Source: Clostridia bacterium (GTDB lineage: Bacteria > Bacillota > Clostridia > Christensenellales > CAG-138). Taken from it: a stretch of 64,000 nucleotides of DNA. This document shows, in pieces, positions 34,658-43,652 of the stretch. The notes under the pieces are model-generated. The model was not told the origin of the DNA, searched no databases, and saw only the letters and a list, made by a program, of their open reading frames with translations. The number at the start of each line of letters is the position of its first letter. Within the stretch, counting starts at the first letter, position 1. Made by a program: the position numbers and the translations under genes. The stretch lies in assembly GCA_017395105.1 (NCBI GenBank), contig JAFPWD010000048.1, positions 1 through 64,000 of the forward strand. The letters run 5' to 3'.

Positions 34658-36070
34658 ATGGCAATAGTTCAGAAAAAGCATGAGATGCCCACACAGCTGC
34701 CCGAGGTGCGTGCGCATAATTTCAGCGAGGTCGCTCTTGGCTATACCGCAGAGATAGCGGTGGAGGAAGCCAAACGCTGTCTCAACTGCAAGAATCGCCC
34801 CTGTGTTGAAGGCTGCCCCGTAAACATAAATATCCCCGAGTTCATTTCAAGGATGAAGGAAGGCGATTTTGAGGGCGCATACAGGGTCATCAGCGAAAGC
34901 TCTTCCCTGCCCGCCGTGTGCGGCAGGGTCTGTCCGCAGGAAACTCAATGCGAAAGCAAATGCACCCTCGGCATAAAGTTTGAGCCCGTCGGCATCGGCA
35001 GGCTTGAAAGGTTTGCGGCGGATTACCACAACGAAAACGCCAAGGAAAAGCCCGAGCTGCCCACACAGAACGGTCATCGCGTTGCGATAGTCGGCTCCGG
35101 CCCTTCCGGCCTTACCTGTGCGGGCGACCTTGCCAAAAAGGGCTATAAGGTCACCGTTTTTGAGGCACTGCATACCGCCGGCGGCGTGCTCGTTTACGGA
35201 ATTCCGGAGTTCCGTCTGCCCAAGGCCATAGTTGCTAAGGAAGTTGAAACATTAAAGGCACTCGGCGTAGACGTTGAAACGAACGTCGTTATCGGTAAAA
35301 CTCTCACCATCGACGAGCTCTTTGAGCAGGGCTATGAGGCAGTTTTTATTGGCTCCGGCGCGGGTCTTCCGAACTTCATGGGCATTCCCGGTGAGAGTCT
35401 CAAGGGCGTATATTCAGCAAACGAGTTTCTCACCCGCAGCAATCTTATGAAGTCCTACCTCGATAAGCCCGTTACTCCCATTATGAAGGGCGGCAGGGTC
35501 GCTGTCGTAGGAGGAGGCAACGTGGCAATGGATGCTGCGAGAACGGCGCTTCGCCTCGGCGCGGAGAAGGTTTATATCGTTTATCGCCGCTCTATGGATG
35601 AGCTCCCCGCAAGGCGTGAGGAGGTCGAGCACGCCGAGGAGGAGGGCATCGACTTCAGGCTTCTCAACAATCCCGTTGAGATACTCGGTTATGAGAATCC
35701 CGATGATCCGCGCGATCCGAAAAACGGCTTCGTGCGCGGTATGCGTTGCATAAGGATGGAGCTCGGCGAGCCCGATGCAAAGGGCAGGAGAAGACCTGTT
35801 CCCGTGCAGGGAAGCGAGTTTGAGCTCGAGGTCGATACCGTTGTTATATCGATCGGCACCAGCCCCAACCCGCTCATCAAGGATACTACGAATGGGCTTG
35901 ACGTGAATTCTCACGGCGGCATCATCGTAAATGAGGACGGACTTACCTCTCGCGACGGAATCTACGCGGGCGGCGATGCCGTTACAGGCGCGGCAACCGT
36001 TATCTCAGCAATGGGCGCCGGCAAGGTCGCTGCAAAGGCCATCGATGAAGCGCTCTGTGCCCGGAAATAA
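34658..36070 (+). CDS. nfnB: NfnB, GltA/GltD-like flavoprotein subunit
   Basis: Glutamate-synthase small-subunit-like flavoprotein, 470 residues. N-terminal double 4Fe-4S domain (CLNCKNRPCVEGCPV, then CGRVCPQETQCESKC), FAD motif VGSGPSGLTCAGDLAKKG and NADPH motif VGGGNVAMDAARTA. It binds NADPH and the bifurcating FAD. As in most genomes, the older label is homotetrameric NADPH glutamate synthase, but the adjacent nfnA favours transhydrogenase. ATG at 34658, after AAGGAGGG, is chosen over an earlier frame start inside nfnA. Confidence 0.92.
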   Translation: MAIVQKKHEMPTQLPEVRAHNFSEVALGYTAEIAVEEAKRCLNCKNRPCVEGCPVNINIPEFISRMKEGDFEGAYRVISESSSLPAVCGRVCPQETQCESKCTLGIKFEPVGIGRLERFAADYHNENAKEKPELPTQNGHRVAIVGSGPSGLTCAGDLAKKGYKVTVFEALHTAGGVLVYGIPEFRLPKAIVAKEVETLKALGVDVETNVVIGKTLTIDELFEQGYEAVFIGSGAGLPNFMGIPGESLKGVYSANEFLTRSNLMKSYLDKPVTPIMKGGRVAVVGGGNVAMDAARTALRLGAEKVYIVYRRSMDELPARREEVEHAEEEGIDFRLLNNPVEILGYENPDDPRDPKNGFVRGMRCIRMELGEPDAKGRRRPVPVQGSEFELEVDTVVISIGTSPNPLIKDTTNGLDVNSHGGIIVNEDGLTSRDGIYAGGDAVTGAATVISAMGAGKVAAKAIDEALCARK

Positions 36071-36094
36071 AACCAAATATTTTGATCGAGTTCG

Positions 36095-36127
36095 GGATGC
36101 GGTTCTTTCGGGCCGCATCCTTTATTT
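36095..36127 (+). terminator. nfnAB terminator
   Basis: GGATGCGG pairs with CCGCATCC across a 10-base loop, followed by TTTATTTG. Confidence 0.8.
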
Positions 36128-36178
36128 GTCCGGACTTCGTGCAGCTTTGCAGCTTTTAATATATATTCAAAAATACTG

Positions 36179-36207
36179 TTGCGATTATCCGAATTCGGGA
36201 TTATAAT
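36179..36207 (+). promoter_or_regulatory. typA promoter
   Basis: TTGCGA, 17-bp spacer, TATAAT, 56 bases before the typA ATG. Confidence 0.55.
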
Positions 36208-36263
36208 TAATGTTTGTGAAAAAGACCGAACTATGAAGTTCTAAGACCAAGCAGGTGTACAAA

Positions 36264-38102
36264 ATGAATGAAAAAATAAGAAATATCGCGATAATCGCGC
36301 ACGTCGATCACGGCAAAACGACGCTCGTGGATCAGCTCCTTCGCCAGAGCGGAGTTTTCAGAGCCAACGAGGCTGTTCAGGACAGAGTCATGGACTCCAA
36401 CGATCTTGAGCGCGAACGCGGCATAACCATACTTTCCAAGAATACTGCGGTCAACTACGGCGAGTACCGCATAAACATCGTTGATACCCCCGGCCACGCG
36501 GATTTCGGCGGCGAGGTGGAGCGCATACTCAAGATGGTAGACGGCGTTCTTCTGCTCGTGGATGCGTTCGAGGGCTGTATGCCGCAAACTCGTTTCGTGC
36601 TTCGCAAGGCGCTTGAGCTCGGCAAGATACCTGTTGTTGTGATAAACAAGGTGGATCGCCCCGGCGCAAGGCCGCTCGAGGTAGTTGACGAGACCTTCGA
36701 TCTTTTCGTTGAGCTCGGTGCGAACGACGATCAGCTCGACTTCCCCATTATCTTCGCTTCGGCAAAGAACGGCGTTTCGGGAACCGCTCCCGATGCGCTT
36801 GAGGACAATATGAAGCCGCTGTTTGATACCATAATCGAGCACGTCCCCGCGCCTTGCTGCGATGAAAACGGGCCGCTTCAGCTGCTCATCTCCACGATCG
36901 ATTACGACGATTACGTTGGCCGAATCGGCGTTGGCAGGATCGAGCGCGGCACCGCAGTGCGCAACCGCGCAGTTTCGGTATGCGTTGAGGGTCAACCTCC
37001 GCGCGAAGCTAAGCTTTCGAGGCTGTATAGGTTCGAAGGTCTGAGGCGCGTTGAGATCGAAAGCGTTGAAGCGGGAGACATCGTTGCCGTTGCTGGCATT
37101 TCGGGCATTTCCATCGGCGAGACCGTTTGCGATCCCGCCTGCATCGAGCCGCTTCCTTTTATTCAGATCGACGAGCCCACCGTCAGCATGGATTTCATCG
37201 TCAACACAAGCCCCTTCGCAGGTCGCGAGGGTAAATACGTTACCTCAAGGAATCTGCGCGACCGCCTGTTTAAAGAAGTTGAAACAAACGTTTCCATGCG
37301 CGTTGAGGAAACCGGCACCACCGATGCCTTCAAGGTCAGCGGACGCGGAGAGCTTCATCTTTCCATTCTAATCGAGACCATGCGCCGTCAGGATTTCGAG
37401 TTTGCAGTCTCCCGCCCGCGCGTTATCATGAAGCGCGACGAACAGGGGCATCTGCTCGAGCCCATCGAAGAGCTGACCATCGACGTGCCCCAGGAATATA
37501 TGGGCACCGTTATGGAAAAGCTCGGCACCCGCCGCGCCGTTATGAACAACATGATAAACGAAAACGAAGGCAGTGTTCGCCTCATATTCGACATACCCGC
37601 TCGCGGCCTTATGGGCTATCGCAGCGAGCTTCTGACCGACACTCGAGGCAACGGCATCATGAGCCATATCTTCAAGGGCTATGAGCCTTACACAGGCGAG
37701 ATCACCGAGCGCACTCGCGGCTCGCTCGTTGCTTCCGAAACGGGCGAAGCGAATTCCTACGGCCTTTTCAATACGCAGGAACGAGGTAGGCTGTTCGTTC
37801 GACCCGGCGATCCTATCTATGAGGGTCAGATAGTTGGCGAATGCTCGAGAAACGAGGATATAACCGTTAACGTTTGCAAGAGAAAGCACGTTACGAATAT
37901 GCGCGCCTCGGGTTCGGATGAAGCTCTGCGGCTCACTCCCCCGCTTGAATTCAGCCTTGAACAATGCCTTGAGTTCATCCGCGACGACGAGCTTGTTGAG
38001 GTAACGCCCAAGAGCATCCGCATGAGAAAACGCTATCTCACCAAGGAGCAGCGCATCAAGGAATTCAACAGGAAACAGGCGCAGTCGCCCGATGAATACT
38101 GA
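36264..38102 (+). CDS. typA: Translational GTPase TypA/BipA
   Basis: Ribosome-associated translational GTPase of the EF-G-like family. G1 AHVDHGKT, G3 [24 protein letters not shown], and the TypA-specific C-terminal [17 protein letters not shown]. 612 residues, standard. A GTG three codons earlier extends the frame, but ATG at 36264 with AGCAGGTG upstream gives the family start ([16 protein letters not shown]). Probably co-transcribed with the CcdA-like gene and alr, 24 and 13 bases apart. Confidence 0.96.
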   Translation: MNEKIRNIAIIAHVDHGKTTLVDQLLRQSGVFRANEAVQDRVMDSNDLERERGITILSKNTAVNYGEYRINIVDTPGHADFGGEVERILKMVDGVLLLVDAFEGCMPQTRFVLRKALELGKIPVVVINKVDRPGARPLEVVDETFDLFVELGANDDQLDFPIIFASAKNGVSGTAPDALEDNMKPLFDTIIEHVPAPCCDENGPLQLLISTIDYDDYVGRIGVGRIERGTAVRNRAVSVCVEGQPPREAKLSRLYRFEGLRRVEIESVEAGDIVAVAGISGISIGETVCDPACIEPLPFIQIDEPTVSMDFIVNTSPFAGREGKYVTSRNLRDRLFKEVETNVSMRVEETGTTDAFKVSGRGELHLSILIETMRRQDFEFAVSRPRVIMKRDEQGHLLEPIEELTIDVPQEYMGTVMEKLGTRRAVMNNMINENEGSVRLIFDIPARGLMGYRSELLTDTRGNGIMSHIFKGYEPYTGEITERTRGSLVASETGEANSYGLFNTQERGRLFVRPGDPIYEGQIVGECSRNEDITVNVCKRKHVTNMRASGSDEALRLTPPLEFSLEQCLEFIRDDELVEVTPKSIRMRKRYLTKEQRIKEFNRKQAQSPDEY

Positions 38103-38126
38103 TAACGACCAACGAGAGGAACTATC

Positions 38127-38909
38127 ATGGAAGCTTTTCTTCAAAACCTTGCTTCAAAAATTGCCGATGCACCCTGGATCGCACCGCTTATTGCCGTTGC
38201 TTCTGGTTTTCTGACTTCGCTGATGCCCTGCTCGCTTTCGGGCATACCGCTCATCATAGGATATGTGGGCGGTTCCGGCCATGAAACAGATAAAAACAAC
38301 ACAAAGCGTGCGTTGATGCTGAGCTTGCTTTTCGCGCTCGGCTCGACCGTTACCTTCTGCACGCTCGGGCTTCTTGCATCCGCTATTGGAGAGCTAATAG
38401 AGCACACAGAGCTTATAATGCATATCGTCATGACGCTTCTTCTCGTTCTTATGGCGCTTCAGATGTGGGGCATCATAAACATCATTCCTTCGGGAAGCTC
38501 GGTGCTTGCAAAGAGCAGGCTGCGCGGCGGAATCGGTGCGTTTGTTGCGGGGCTTCTTGCTGGGCTCTTTGCTTCGCACTGTGCTATACCCGTTGTGGTG
38601 GCGCTTATGGCCGTTGCCGCAAATGCATCCGGCGGCTCGAGCCTTGTTTACGGCCTCTTGCTGCTTCTTGTTTTTTCCGTCGGTCACGCAGTTCTTTCTG
38701 TAATCGCGGGAACGAGCGTCGGCTTCGTTCAGAGGCTGATGGCAAGCGAGAAGTATGAGCGGGTAAGCAGGATCATTCGCATCGTTCTTGGATGCGTGAT
38801 AATGCTTATTGCCATTTATATTCTTATAAGCGCATTCACCGGAGAGCATGAGCATGGGCATGAGCACGATGCGCTGCAGCGCATCTCTTCCTTCATCATT
38901 CAAATATAG
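38127..38909 (+). CDS. CcdA/DsbD-like transmembrane thiol transporter
   Basis: Six-TM protein of 260 residues with the paired redox motifs of CcdA: SLMPCSLSGIP in TM1 and ASHCAIP in TM4, each a Cys next to Pro. CcdA passes electrons from cytoplasmic thioredoxin to extracytoplasmic redox proteins. The C-terminal tail is His-rich (EHEHGHEHD), which may bind metal. No extracytoplasmic thioredoxin partner is adjacent. Sits between typA and alr. Confidence 0.78.
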   Translation: MEAFLQNLASKIADAPWIAPLIAVASGFLTSLMPCSLSGIPLIIGYVGGSGHETDKNNTKRALMLSLLFALGSTVTFCTLGLLASAIGELIEHTELIMHIVMTLLLVLMALQMWGIINIIPSGSSVLAKSRLRGGIGAFVAGLLAGLFASHCAIPVVVALMAVAANASGGSSLVYGLLLLLVFSVGHAVLSVIAGTSVGFVQRLMASEKYERVSRIIRIVLGCVIMLIAIYILISAFTGEHEHGHEHDALQRISSFIIQI

Positions 38910-38922
38910 ATCCAATTAAGGC

Positions 38923-40071
38923 ATGGAGGTACCCGCCTTGTATACACTCGATAAAACCACGCGAACTTGGGTCGAGATCGATCTTTCCGCGCTCAAACAC
39001 AATCTCAACTACGCTAAGCGCAATATAGGCCGCAAGGTCATTTGCGTTATCAAGGCGGATGCCTACGGTCACGGTGCCGTTGAATGCGGCAAATTCCTCG
39101 AGGCAAACGGCGCGGATATGTTCGCCGTTGCTGCGCTTCAGGAGGCGATAGAGCTTCGAGAAAACGGCATCAAGCTTCCGATACTCATTCTTGGATACAC
39201 CGCGCCCGAGCATGCGGCGATCCTCTGCAAGCTCGATCTTGAACAGACCGTTGTGGACGAGGAACACGCCTATGCGCTCAATCAGGCGGCGAATGCGGCT
39301 GGCGTTATCGTTAAGGTTCACGCGAGCCTCGACACAGGTATGTCGCGAATAGGCATATTTGCGCAGAGCGATCACATTGCGGCTATACTCGCCGTTGAGC
39401 ATATCTGCAACATGAGCAATCTTGACGTTGTGGGTATGTATACGCATTTCGCTGCGGCGGACGATCCTTCGGAATATGAATTCACTACTTTCCAGTATAA
39501 AAACTATTCCATAGTTTACGGCGGCCTTGCCGAGCGCGGCATCAGGATTCCAAACTGCCACGTTTCCAACTCCGCAGCGATCCTCTCAAGCCCGATACAC
39601 TTCGATTCCATACGTGAGGGGATCATCCTTTACGGGCTTTATCCGAACAGCAAGCCCGTTGAATACGGCGTTCTGGAGCCCGTTATGACGCTTAAAACGC
39701 GCGTTACACAGGTTCGTCCCCTGCCCGCCGGAGTTACGGTCGGCTACGGCAGAACCTATCGCACGGAGTCTCCTATAATCAGTGCCGTTATCGGCGCGGG
39801 CTATGCTGATGGCTATTCGCGCAGACTTTCAAACAATGCCCGTGTTGCGATAAACGGTCGCTTCTACCCGCAGATAGGCCGCATCTGCATGGATGCCTCA
39901 ATGGTCAACGTAACAGGTGGGGACGTTAAACAGGGTGACATTGCAACGCTCTTCGGCAAGGGCGGCATGAGCCTTGAGGAGGTTTCTCAGATAGTTGGCA
40001 CGATAAACTATGAGCTTGCCTGCCTTGTTACAAAGCGCACCGGAAGGGTGTACGTGAACGGGGATAAATGA
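38923..40071 (+). CDS. alr: Alanine racemase
   Basis: PLP enzyme making D-alanine for peptidoglycan. N-terminal barrel with PLP lysine K44 in CVIKADAYGHG, and the C-terminal domain with IGRICMDASMVNV carrying the PLP-contact and Tyr-loop region. About 382 residues. Start ambiguous: ATG at 38923 has only AAGG nearby, whereas TTG at 38938 has GGAGGT eight bases upstream and would give 377 residues; the TTG may be the real start. Confidence 0.95.
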   Translation: MEVPALYTLDKTTRTWVEIDLSALKHNLNYAKRNIGRKVICVIKADAYGHGAVECGKFLEANGADMFAVAALQEAIELRENGIKLPILILGYTAPEHAAILCKLDLEQTVVDEEHAYALNQAANAAGVIVKVHASLDTGMSRIGIFAQSDHIAAILAVEHICNMSNLDVVGMYTHFAAADDPSEYEFTTFQYKNYSIVYGGLAERGIRIPNCHVSNSAAILSSPIHFDSIREGIILYGLYPNSKPVEYGVLEPVMTLKTRVTQVRPLPAGVTVGYGRTYRTESPIISAVIGAGYADGYSRRLSNNARVAINGRFYPQIGRICMDASMVNVTGGDVKQGDIATLFGKGGMSLEEVSQIVGTINYELACLVTKRTGRVYVNGDK

Positions 40072-40097
40072 GCTTCGATCAATAAGCTAAGATAAGC

Positions 40098-40130
40098 AAA
40101 AGCCGAGACGGTGAAACGACTCGGCTTTTA
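40098..40130. terminator. Bidirectional terminator, alr / Nudix
   Basis: AAAAGCCGAG (40098-40107) pairs with CTCGGCTTTT (40120-40129), with A and T runs on both sides, between convergent genes. Confidence 0.85.
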
Positions 40131-40145
40131 GTATGGAATAGGGTT

Positions 40146-40625
40146 TTATTCGGTCATCCTTGCGCAGTTCTCATTAGGTATCGGCAAGCAAACGCCTTCA
40201 AAATACGCCTTAACTGCGGCTCTGTGATCCTCAGCAAAAAGCTCGGGCAGCTCGTCCTCTCCAAAGAAGCAAAGCTCAAGGGATTCTTCATCGGTGCGCG
40301 GCTCACCGCTCACGATGCTTGCAATATAGTATGCACTTATCACGTGCGCCCGATCACCGTTTGGCCAGATCATGTTGTGATTATGGTATATGCCGAGAAA
40401 GCCATCGAGCTTGACTTCAAGCCCCGTCTCCTCCGTCATCTCGCGCAGAGCGCACTCGCGATAGGTCTCATTCATCTCGAGTATGCCGCCAACGAGCCCC
40501 CACTTGCCATTGTCGCTGCGGCGCTGGAACAGGATCTTGCCGTCGCGGACTATAACTCCGCCCGCCGCGTTCAGAACGATCTTCCGAGAGCCAACGGCGC
40601 TTCTTATACTTTTAATATAGTCCAT
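40146..40625 (-). CDS. Nudix hydrolase
   Basis: Hydrolase of nucleoside diphosphate-linked compounds. The full Nudix box GGILEMNETYRECALREMTEETG occupies residues 46-68 (Gly-x5-Glu-x7-Arg-Glu-x2-Glu-Glu). 159 residues, single domain. AGGAG upstream of the ATG. Precise substrate unknown; ADP-ribose or oxidised nucleotides are the usual candidates. Downstream of the tRNA-Gln terminator. Confidence 0.88.
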   Translation of the reverse strand: MDYIKSIRSAVGSRKIVLNAAGGVIVRDGKILFQRRSDNGKWGLVGGILEMNETYRECALREMTEETGLEVKLDGFLGIYHNHNMIWPNGDRAHVISAYYIASIVSGEPRTDEESLELCFFGEDELPELFAEDHRAAVKAYFEGVCLPIPNENCARMTE

Positions 40626-40665
40626 AATCTTCTCCTTTAGGTATTGAATGAAATTCAGCTGATAT

Positions 40666-40701
40666 AAATCAAATCAGCCACTTTCGTGGCTGATTTGATT
40701 T
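40666..40701 (-). terminator. tRNA-Gln terminator
   Basis: Perfect 16-bp stem AAATCAAATCAGCCAC with its complement around TTTC. It begins at the last base of the encoded CCA. Confidence 0.8.
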
Positions 40702-40774
40702 GGCTGCCGAACAAGGATTCGAACCTTGAATGAACGAGTCAGAGTCGTTAGTGTTACCGTTACACCATTCGGCA
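40701..40774 (-). tRNA. tRNA-Gln (CTG)
   Basis: 74-nt cloverleaf with encoded CCA. Acceptor TGCCGAA/TTCGGCA with the U1-A72 pair and G73 typical of glutamine tRNA. Anticodon stem AACGA/TCGTT around loop CTCTGAC gives anticodon CTG (reads CAG). T-loop GGTTCGAATCC. Confidence 0.93.
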
Positions 40775-40971
40775 ATGTCCATCCCGTCGTGCCGTCCGCC
40801 TCGAAGATAATACCCGTCCGAAATAGACAGGTGCGGGTGCAAAGCTAATGCTTCTTGGTACCCCTCAGCGCTCACTCGGAGCGGGGGTGCCTTTCACGTT
40901 TCGACTGATGCCCCTAAAGTAAAAGTGAGGGTTTATAATCGAGACGTAACGCACACCACAGGATAGATATA
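40775..40971 (-). other. Structured spacer between tRNA-Val and tRNA-Gln
   Basis: 197 bases without a gene. Complementary arms are visible: GGCACCCCCGCTC with GAGCGCTGAGGGGTACC, and ACCCG with CGGGT. No conserved 6S, tmRNA or SRP motif recognised. Probably a processed part of a tRNA-Val to tRNA-Gln transcript; no strong promoter is seen directly before tRNA-Gln. Confidence 0.35.
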
Positions 40972-41048
40972 TGGTGGGGCTAGTTGGGATCGAACCAACG
41001 ACCTCTACGATGTCAACGTAGCGCTCTAACCAGCTGGGCTATAACCCC
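40972..41048 (-). tRNA. tRNA-Val (GAC)
   Basis: 77-nt cloverleaf with encoded CCA. Acceptor GGGGTTA pairs with TAGCCCC; anticodon stem CTACG/CGTAG around loop TTGACAT gives GAC; T-loop GGTTCGATCCC. Confidence 0.95.
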
Positions 41049-41060
41049 TTGACTTAGACT

Positions 41061-41088
41061 ATTATACACAAAATTTTTTATTTTGCAA
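41061..41088 (-). promoter_or_regulatory. tRNA-Val promoter
   Basis: Minus strand TTGCAA, 16-bp spacer, TATAAT with upstream TGTG (extended -10), 12 bases before the tRNA. A rightward TATAAT at 41125-41130 probably serves the DUF4364 gene. Confidence 0.65.
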
Positions 41089-41207
41089 CCCCTTTTGGTA
41101 ATTTTTTTTTGAAAAAGAATGTGGTATAATAGGTGAGCGGTTTTGCAATACTTTGATTTTTCGTTTATTTTAAAGGCAAAATCAGAACAATGAGGTGCGA
41201 AAAATAT

Positions 41208-41810
41208 ATGACTTTTTTTTCGAATGGTGAAGACAGAGAGAAGCTCTCCGTGCTATATGTGTTAAAGTTGGCGGGTATACCGCTCTCCAAAGAGCAGATA
41301 GCTACCGTTATGTTTGAGCATGGTTATGAGAACTATATCACGCTGTCCGAGCTGCTCATCGAGCTTGAAGGCAACGCCTGCATAGCCACCATCCCCTCCT
41401 ACCGTATTCAAACCGTTGTGCTTACGCGGCGCGGCGAGGAGATAATCGGGCTGTTTGAGAAGAATCTTCCGCTTTCGCTTCGCAATGCGATATCCGTTCA
41501 GATAAGCTCAAGCATTGAGGACTTTCGGCGCGAGAACACCGCACAGATGGAATCCCGCTTTCATTCCGAAGGCAATTTCTCAACAAGGCTTTCGCTGGTA
41601 GAAAACGGCGAACCGTTCTTCGAGATAACGCTCAAGCTGCCCTCAGCCAAATACACTCGCATTGCGGAGAAAAGGTGGAATGAGCTGAATAAGGAGCTGT
41701 ACTTTAACACACTGCTTGCTCTAACAAACGAAGATGCGGATGAAACGTCCGCAACAGTTTGCGCGAGCGAAGAAACGATCCCAACTACCGATATCGAGGT
41801 TAAAAAATGA
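41208..41810 (+). CDS. DUF4364 winged-helix protein
   Basis: Clostridial DUF4364 family, 200 residues. An N-terminal winged helix-turn-helix (about 8-80; SVLYVLKLAGIPLSKEQIATVM and a following wing LTRRGEEII) precedes a helical middle and a beta-rich C-terminus. The family is thought to be DNA-binding but its targets are unknown. ATG at 41208, ten bases after GAGGTG, is preferred to 41190. Overlaps the YitT-like gene by ATGA, hinting at shared function. Confidence 0.8.
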   Translation: MTFFSNGEDREKLSVLYVLKLAGIPLSKEQIATVMFEHGYENYITLSELLIELEGNACIATIPSYRIQTVVLTRRGEEIIGLFEKNLPLSLRNAISVQISSSIEDFRRENTAQMESRFHSEGNFSTRLSLVENGEPFFEITLKLPSAKYTRIAEKRWNELNKELYFNTLLALTNEDADETSATVCASEETIPTTDIEVKK

Positions 41811-42718
41811 AAAAAACAAGCACTGCTTCTGATCCCAAGATCCCGTTCAACCCATACGACCCCAATTTCAATCTAAAGCAGGATTCGATCACATTTCTTT
41901 TGATCGTTGTAAGCTGCTTTCTTCAAAGCCTTGTTATCAGCGCGTTCTACACGCCGAATCACTTCCTTTCCGGAGGTGTAACCGGTATAGCTATGCTCAT
42001 AGAATACGTTGCGAACGTGCCGCGCTTTATACCTCTTATTCTTTTGAACCTGCCGCTCGTTATCATAGGTATTCGTCAGATGAACACAAAGTTCATCATT
42101 TTCAGCGCATCTGCAACGCTGCTTTATTCGCTGTTTTTCTCCATTCCGTTCGTTGCTAATTTCCGCATCAACCTTGGAGATAACTCCGAGATGCTCTCAG
42201 CAGTCGTTGGCGCGGCGTTGATGGGCATAATCGGCGTTCCCGTTGTTAAACGCGGCGCAACGCTCGGAGGCATGGACGTTTTGAGCGTTATTCTCAGTCG
42301 CAGATTCTCCATTCAGATAGGCACCTTTAATATCGCCTACAATCTTATCATCATGACCACCCTCGGCTTCTTCTTCGGCGTTCGCCCCGCGCTCTTCAGT
42401 ATGCTGGCGACCTTTGTTTCCAACACGGCGTTCAACTACGGAATGCAGGGCTTTAACCGCAATATGACCGTGTTCATAATCAGCGAAAAATGGGGTGAGA
42501 TCGCGCCGCATGTTATGAACGATATGAACCGAGGCGTTACCTTCCTGCACGGCGAGGGCGCGTACACGGGTCAGCCGCGCGAGATCGTTTACTGCATCAT
42601 TAAAACAACCGAGCTTGCCAAGCTCAAGGCGATCGTCAGAAAGCATGACACCAAGGCGCTGTTCTCCATAGTTGAAACCAAGGAAGTGGTCGGCCGAGGC
42701 TTTGCGGCTATGAACTAA
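41807..42718 (+). CDS. YitT family membrane protein
   Basis: Membrane protein of the YitT family: five or six TM segments (about 30-215; FYTPNHFLSGGVTGIAMLI and GATLGGMDVLSV are family motifs) followed by a cytoplasmic DUF2179 domain (about 220-303; RGVTFLHGEGAYTGQPREIVYC). 303 residues. Some relatives have been linked to transport, but function is unsettled. Translationally coupled to the DUF4364 gene. Confidence 0.9.
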   Translation: MKKTSTASDPKIPFNPYDPNFNLKQDSITFLLIVVSCFLQSLVISAFYTPNHFLSGGVTGIAMLIEYVANVPRFIPLILLNLPLVIIGIRQMNTKFIIFSASATLLYSLFFSIPFVANFRINLGDNSEMLSAVVGAALMGIIGVPVVKRGATLGGMDVLSVILSRRFSIQIGTFNIAYNLIIMTTLGFFFGVRPALFSMLATFVSNTAFNYGMQGFNRNMTVFIISEKWGEIAPHVMNDMNRGVTFLHGEGAYTGQPREIVYCIIKTTELAKLKAIVRKHDTKALFSIVETKEVVGRGFAAMN

Positions 42719-42763
42719 TCTACAATAGGATCATCGAGTAAATACGATCATCAGGAGGAAAAA

Positions 42764-43078
42764 ATGTTTACTGTTTACGGAAGCGAGCTCTGCCCCGATT
42801 GCAGAGAATGCGAAAAGAACTTCAAGGCGCACGGCATAGAATACACCTATGTTGACATTAACGAAAGCATGAAAAATCTCAAGGAATTCTTGAAACTCCG
42901 CGATGCCCTTCCCGTTTTTGATATCTGCAAGCAAAACGGCAGCATCGGTATTCCCGCCATAGTAGGCGAGGACGGCTGCGTTACTCTCGATTGGGAGGGC
43001 ATGCTTGCCGATATGGGGCTTCAGATCGTTTTCAAAGAGCAGCGCCCTTATTGCAGCATAGACGGCAAGAACTGCTGA
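42764..43078 (+). CDS. Glutaredoxin-like thioredoxin-fold protein
   Basis: Small cytoplasmic redox protein, 104 residues. Active-site C10-P-D-C13 followed by C16, strand-helix order of glutaredoxin and a cis-Pro in SIGIPAIV near residue 65. It lacks the glutathione-binding TVP motif, so it probably acts with thioredoxin reductase or in metal handling. GGAGG before the ATG. The C-terminus carries two extra Cys (CSIDGKNC). Confidence 0.82.
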   Translation: MFTVYGSELCPDCRECEKNFKAHGIEYTYVDINESMKNLKEFLKLRDALPVFDICKQNGSIGIPAIVGEDGCVTLDWEGMLADMGLQIVFKEQRPYCSIDGKNC

Positions 43079-43094
43079 CGATATAGGCATAAGC

Positions 43095-43592
43095 GTGGAT
43101 CAAATGTCTGTTTGTTTTGAACCGATGAAGACAGCGCCAATTGCTCGGGAGCACGATGCCGCTGTTGCCGAGCTCGTTCGCAGCAACCTCAAGGCGCACG
43201 GACTCGACATTCCCGGAACCGCATACTTTGACGAATCGCTCGACAGCCTTTCGGAGTTTTACAGCTCGTATAGAAGGGCGTATTTCGTGCTTATTGACAG
43301 CGGTAAAGTTGTTGGCGGCGTTGGGCTTGCGGAGTTCGACGGCGATTGCTGCGAGCTTCAAAAGCTGTATCTTGCAGACTGTGCGAAGCATCGCGGCCTC
43401 GGTCATAAGCTGATGCTGTTTATTGAGGAAAAAGCGCGTGAGCTTGGATATTCGCGAATGTATATCGAAACCCATTCAAACCTCAAAGTAGCAATAAGGC
43501 TATATGAGCACATGGGATATGAGCTCATCCCCCCTCCCCCATCCGTTGTTCACACCACGATGGATCGTTTCTACATAAAGGACTTGAATTGA
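43095..43592 (+). CDS. GNAT family N-acetyltransferase
   Basis: GCN5-related acetyltransferase of 165 residues. Acetyl-CoA loop HRGLGHKLM (motif A, R/Q-x-x-G-x-G/A), preceding strand ELQKLYLADC, and C-terminal YEHMGYELI. Substrate unknown. Start GTG at 43095 or ATG at 43104, neither with a strong ribosome site; 16 bases after the glutaredoxin-like gene. Confidence 0.82.
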   Translation: MDQMSVCFEPMKTAPIAREHDAAVAELVRSNLKAHGLDIPGTAYFDESLDSLSEFYSSYRRAYFVLIDSGKVVGGVGLAEFDGDCCELQKLYLADCAKHRGLGHKLMLFIEEKARELGYSRMYIETHSNLKVAIRLYEHMGYELIPPPPSVVHTTMDRFYIKDLN

Positions 43593-43652
43593 GCTAATCA
43601 AGGGCTGCTTAGGCGCATCCACACTTAGACAAGCCTTTTGCGTTCGATCGGT

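Noticed and set aside
40775..40971. tmRNA, 6S or SRP RNA in the tRNA spacer
   Set aside because: None of their conserved cores is present.
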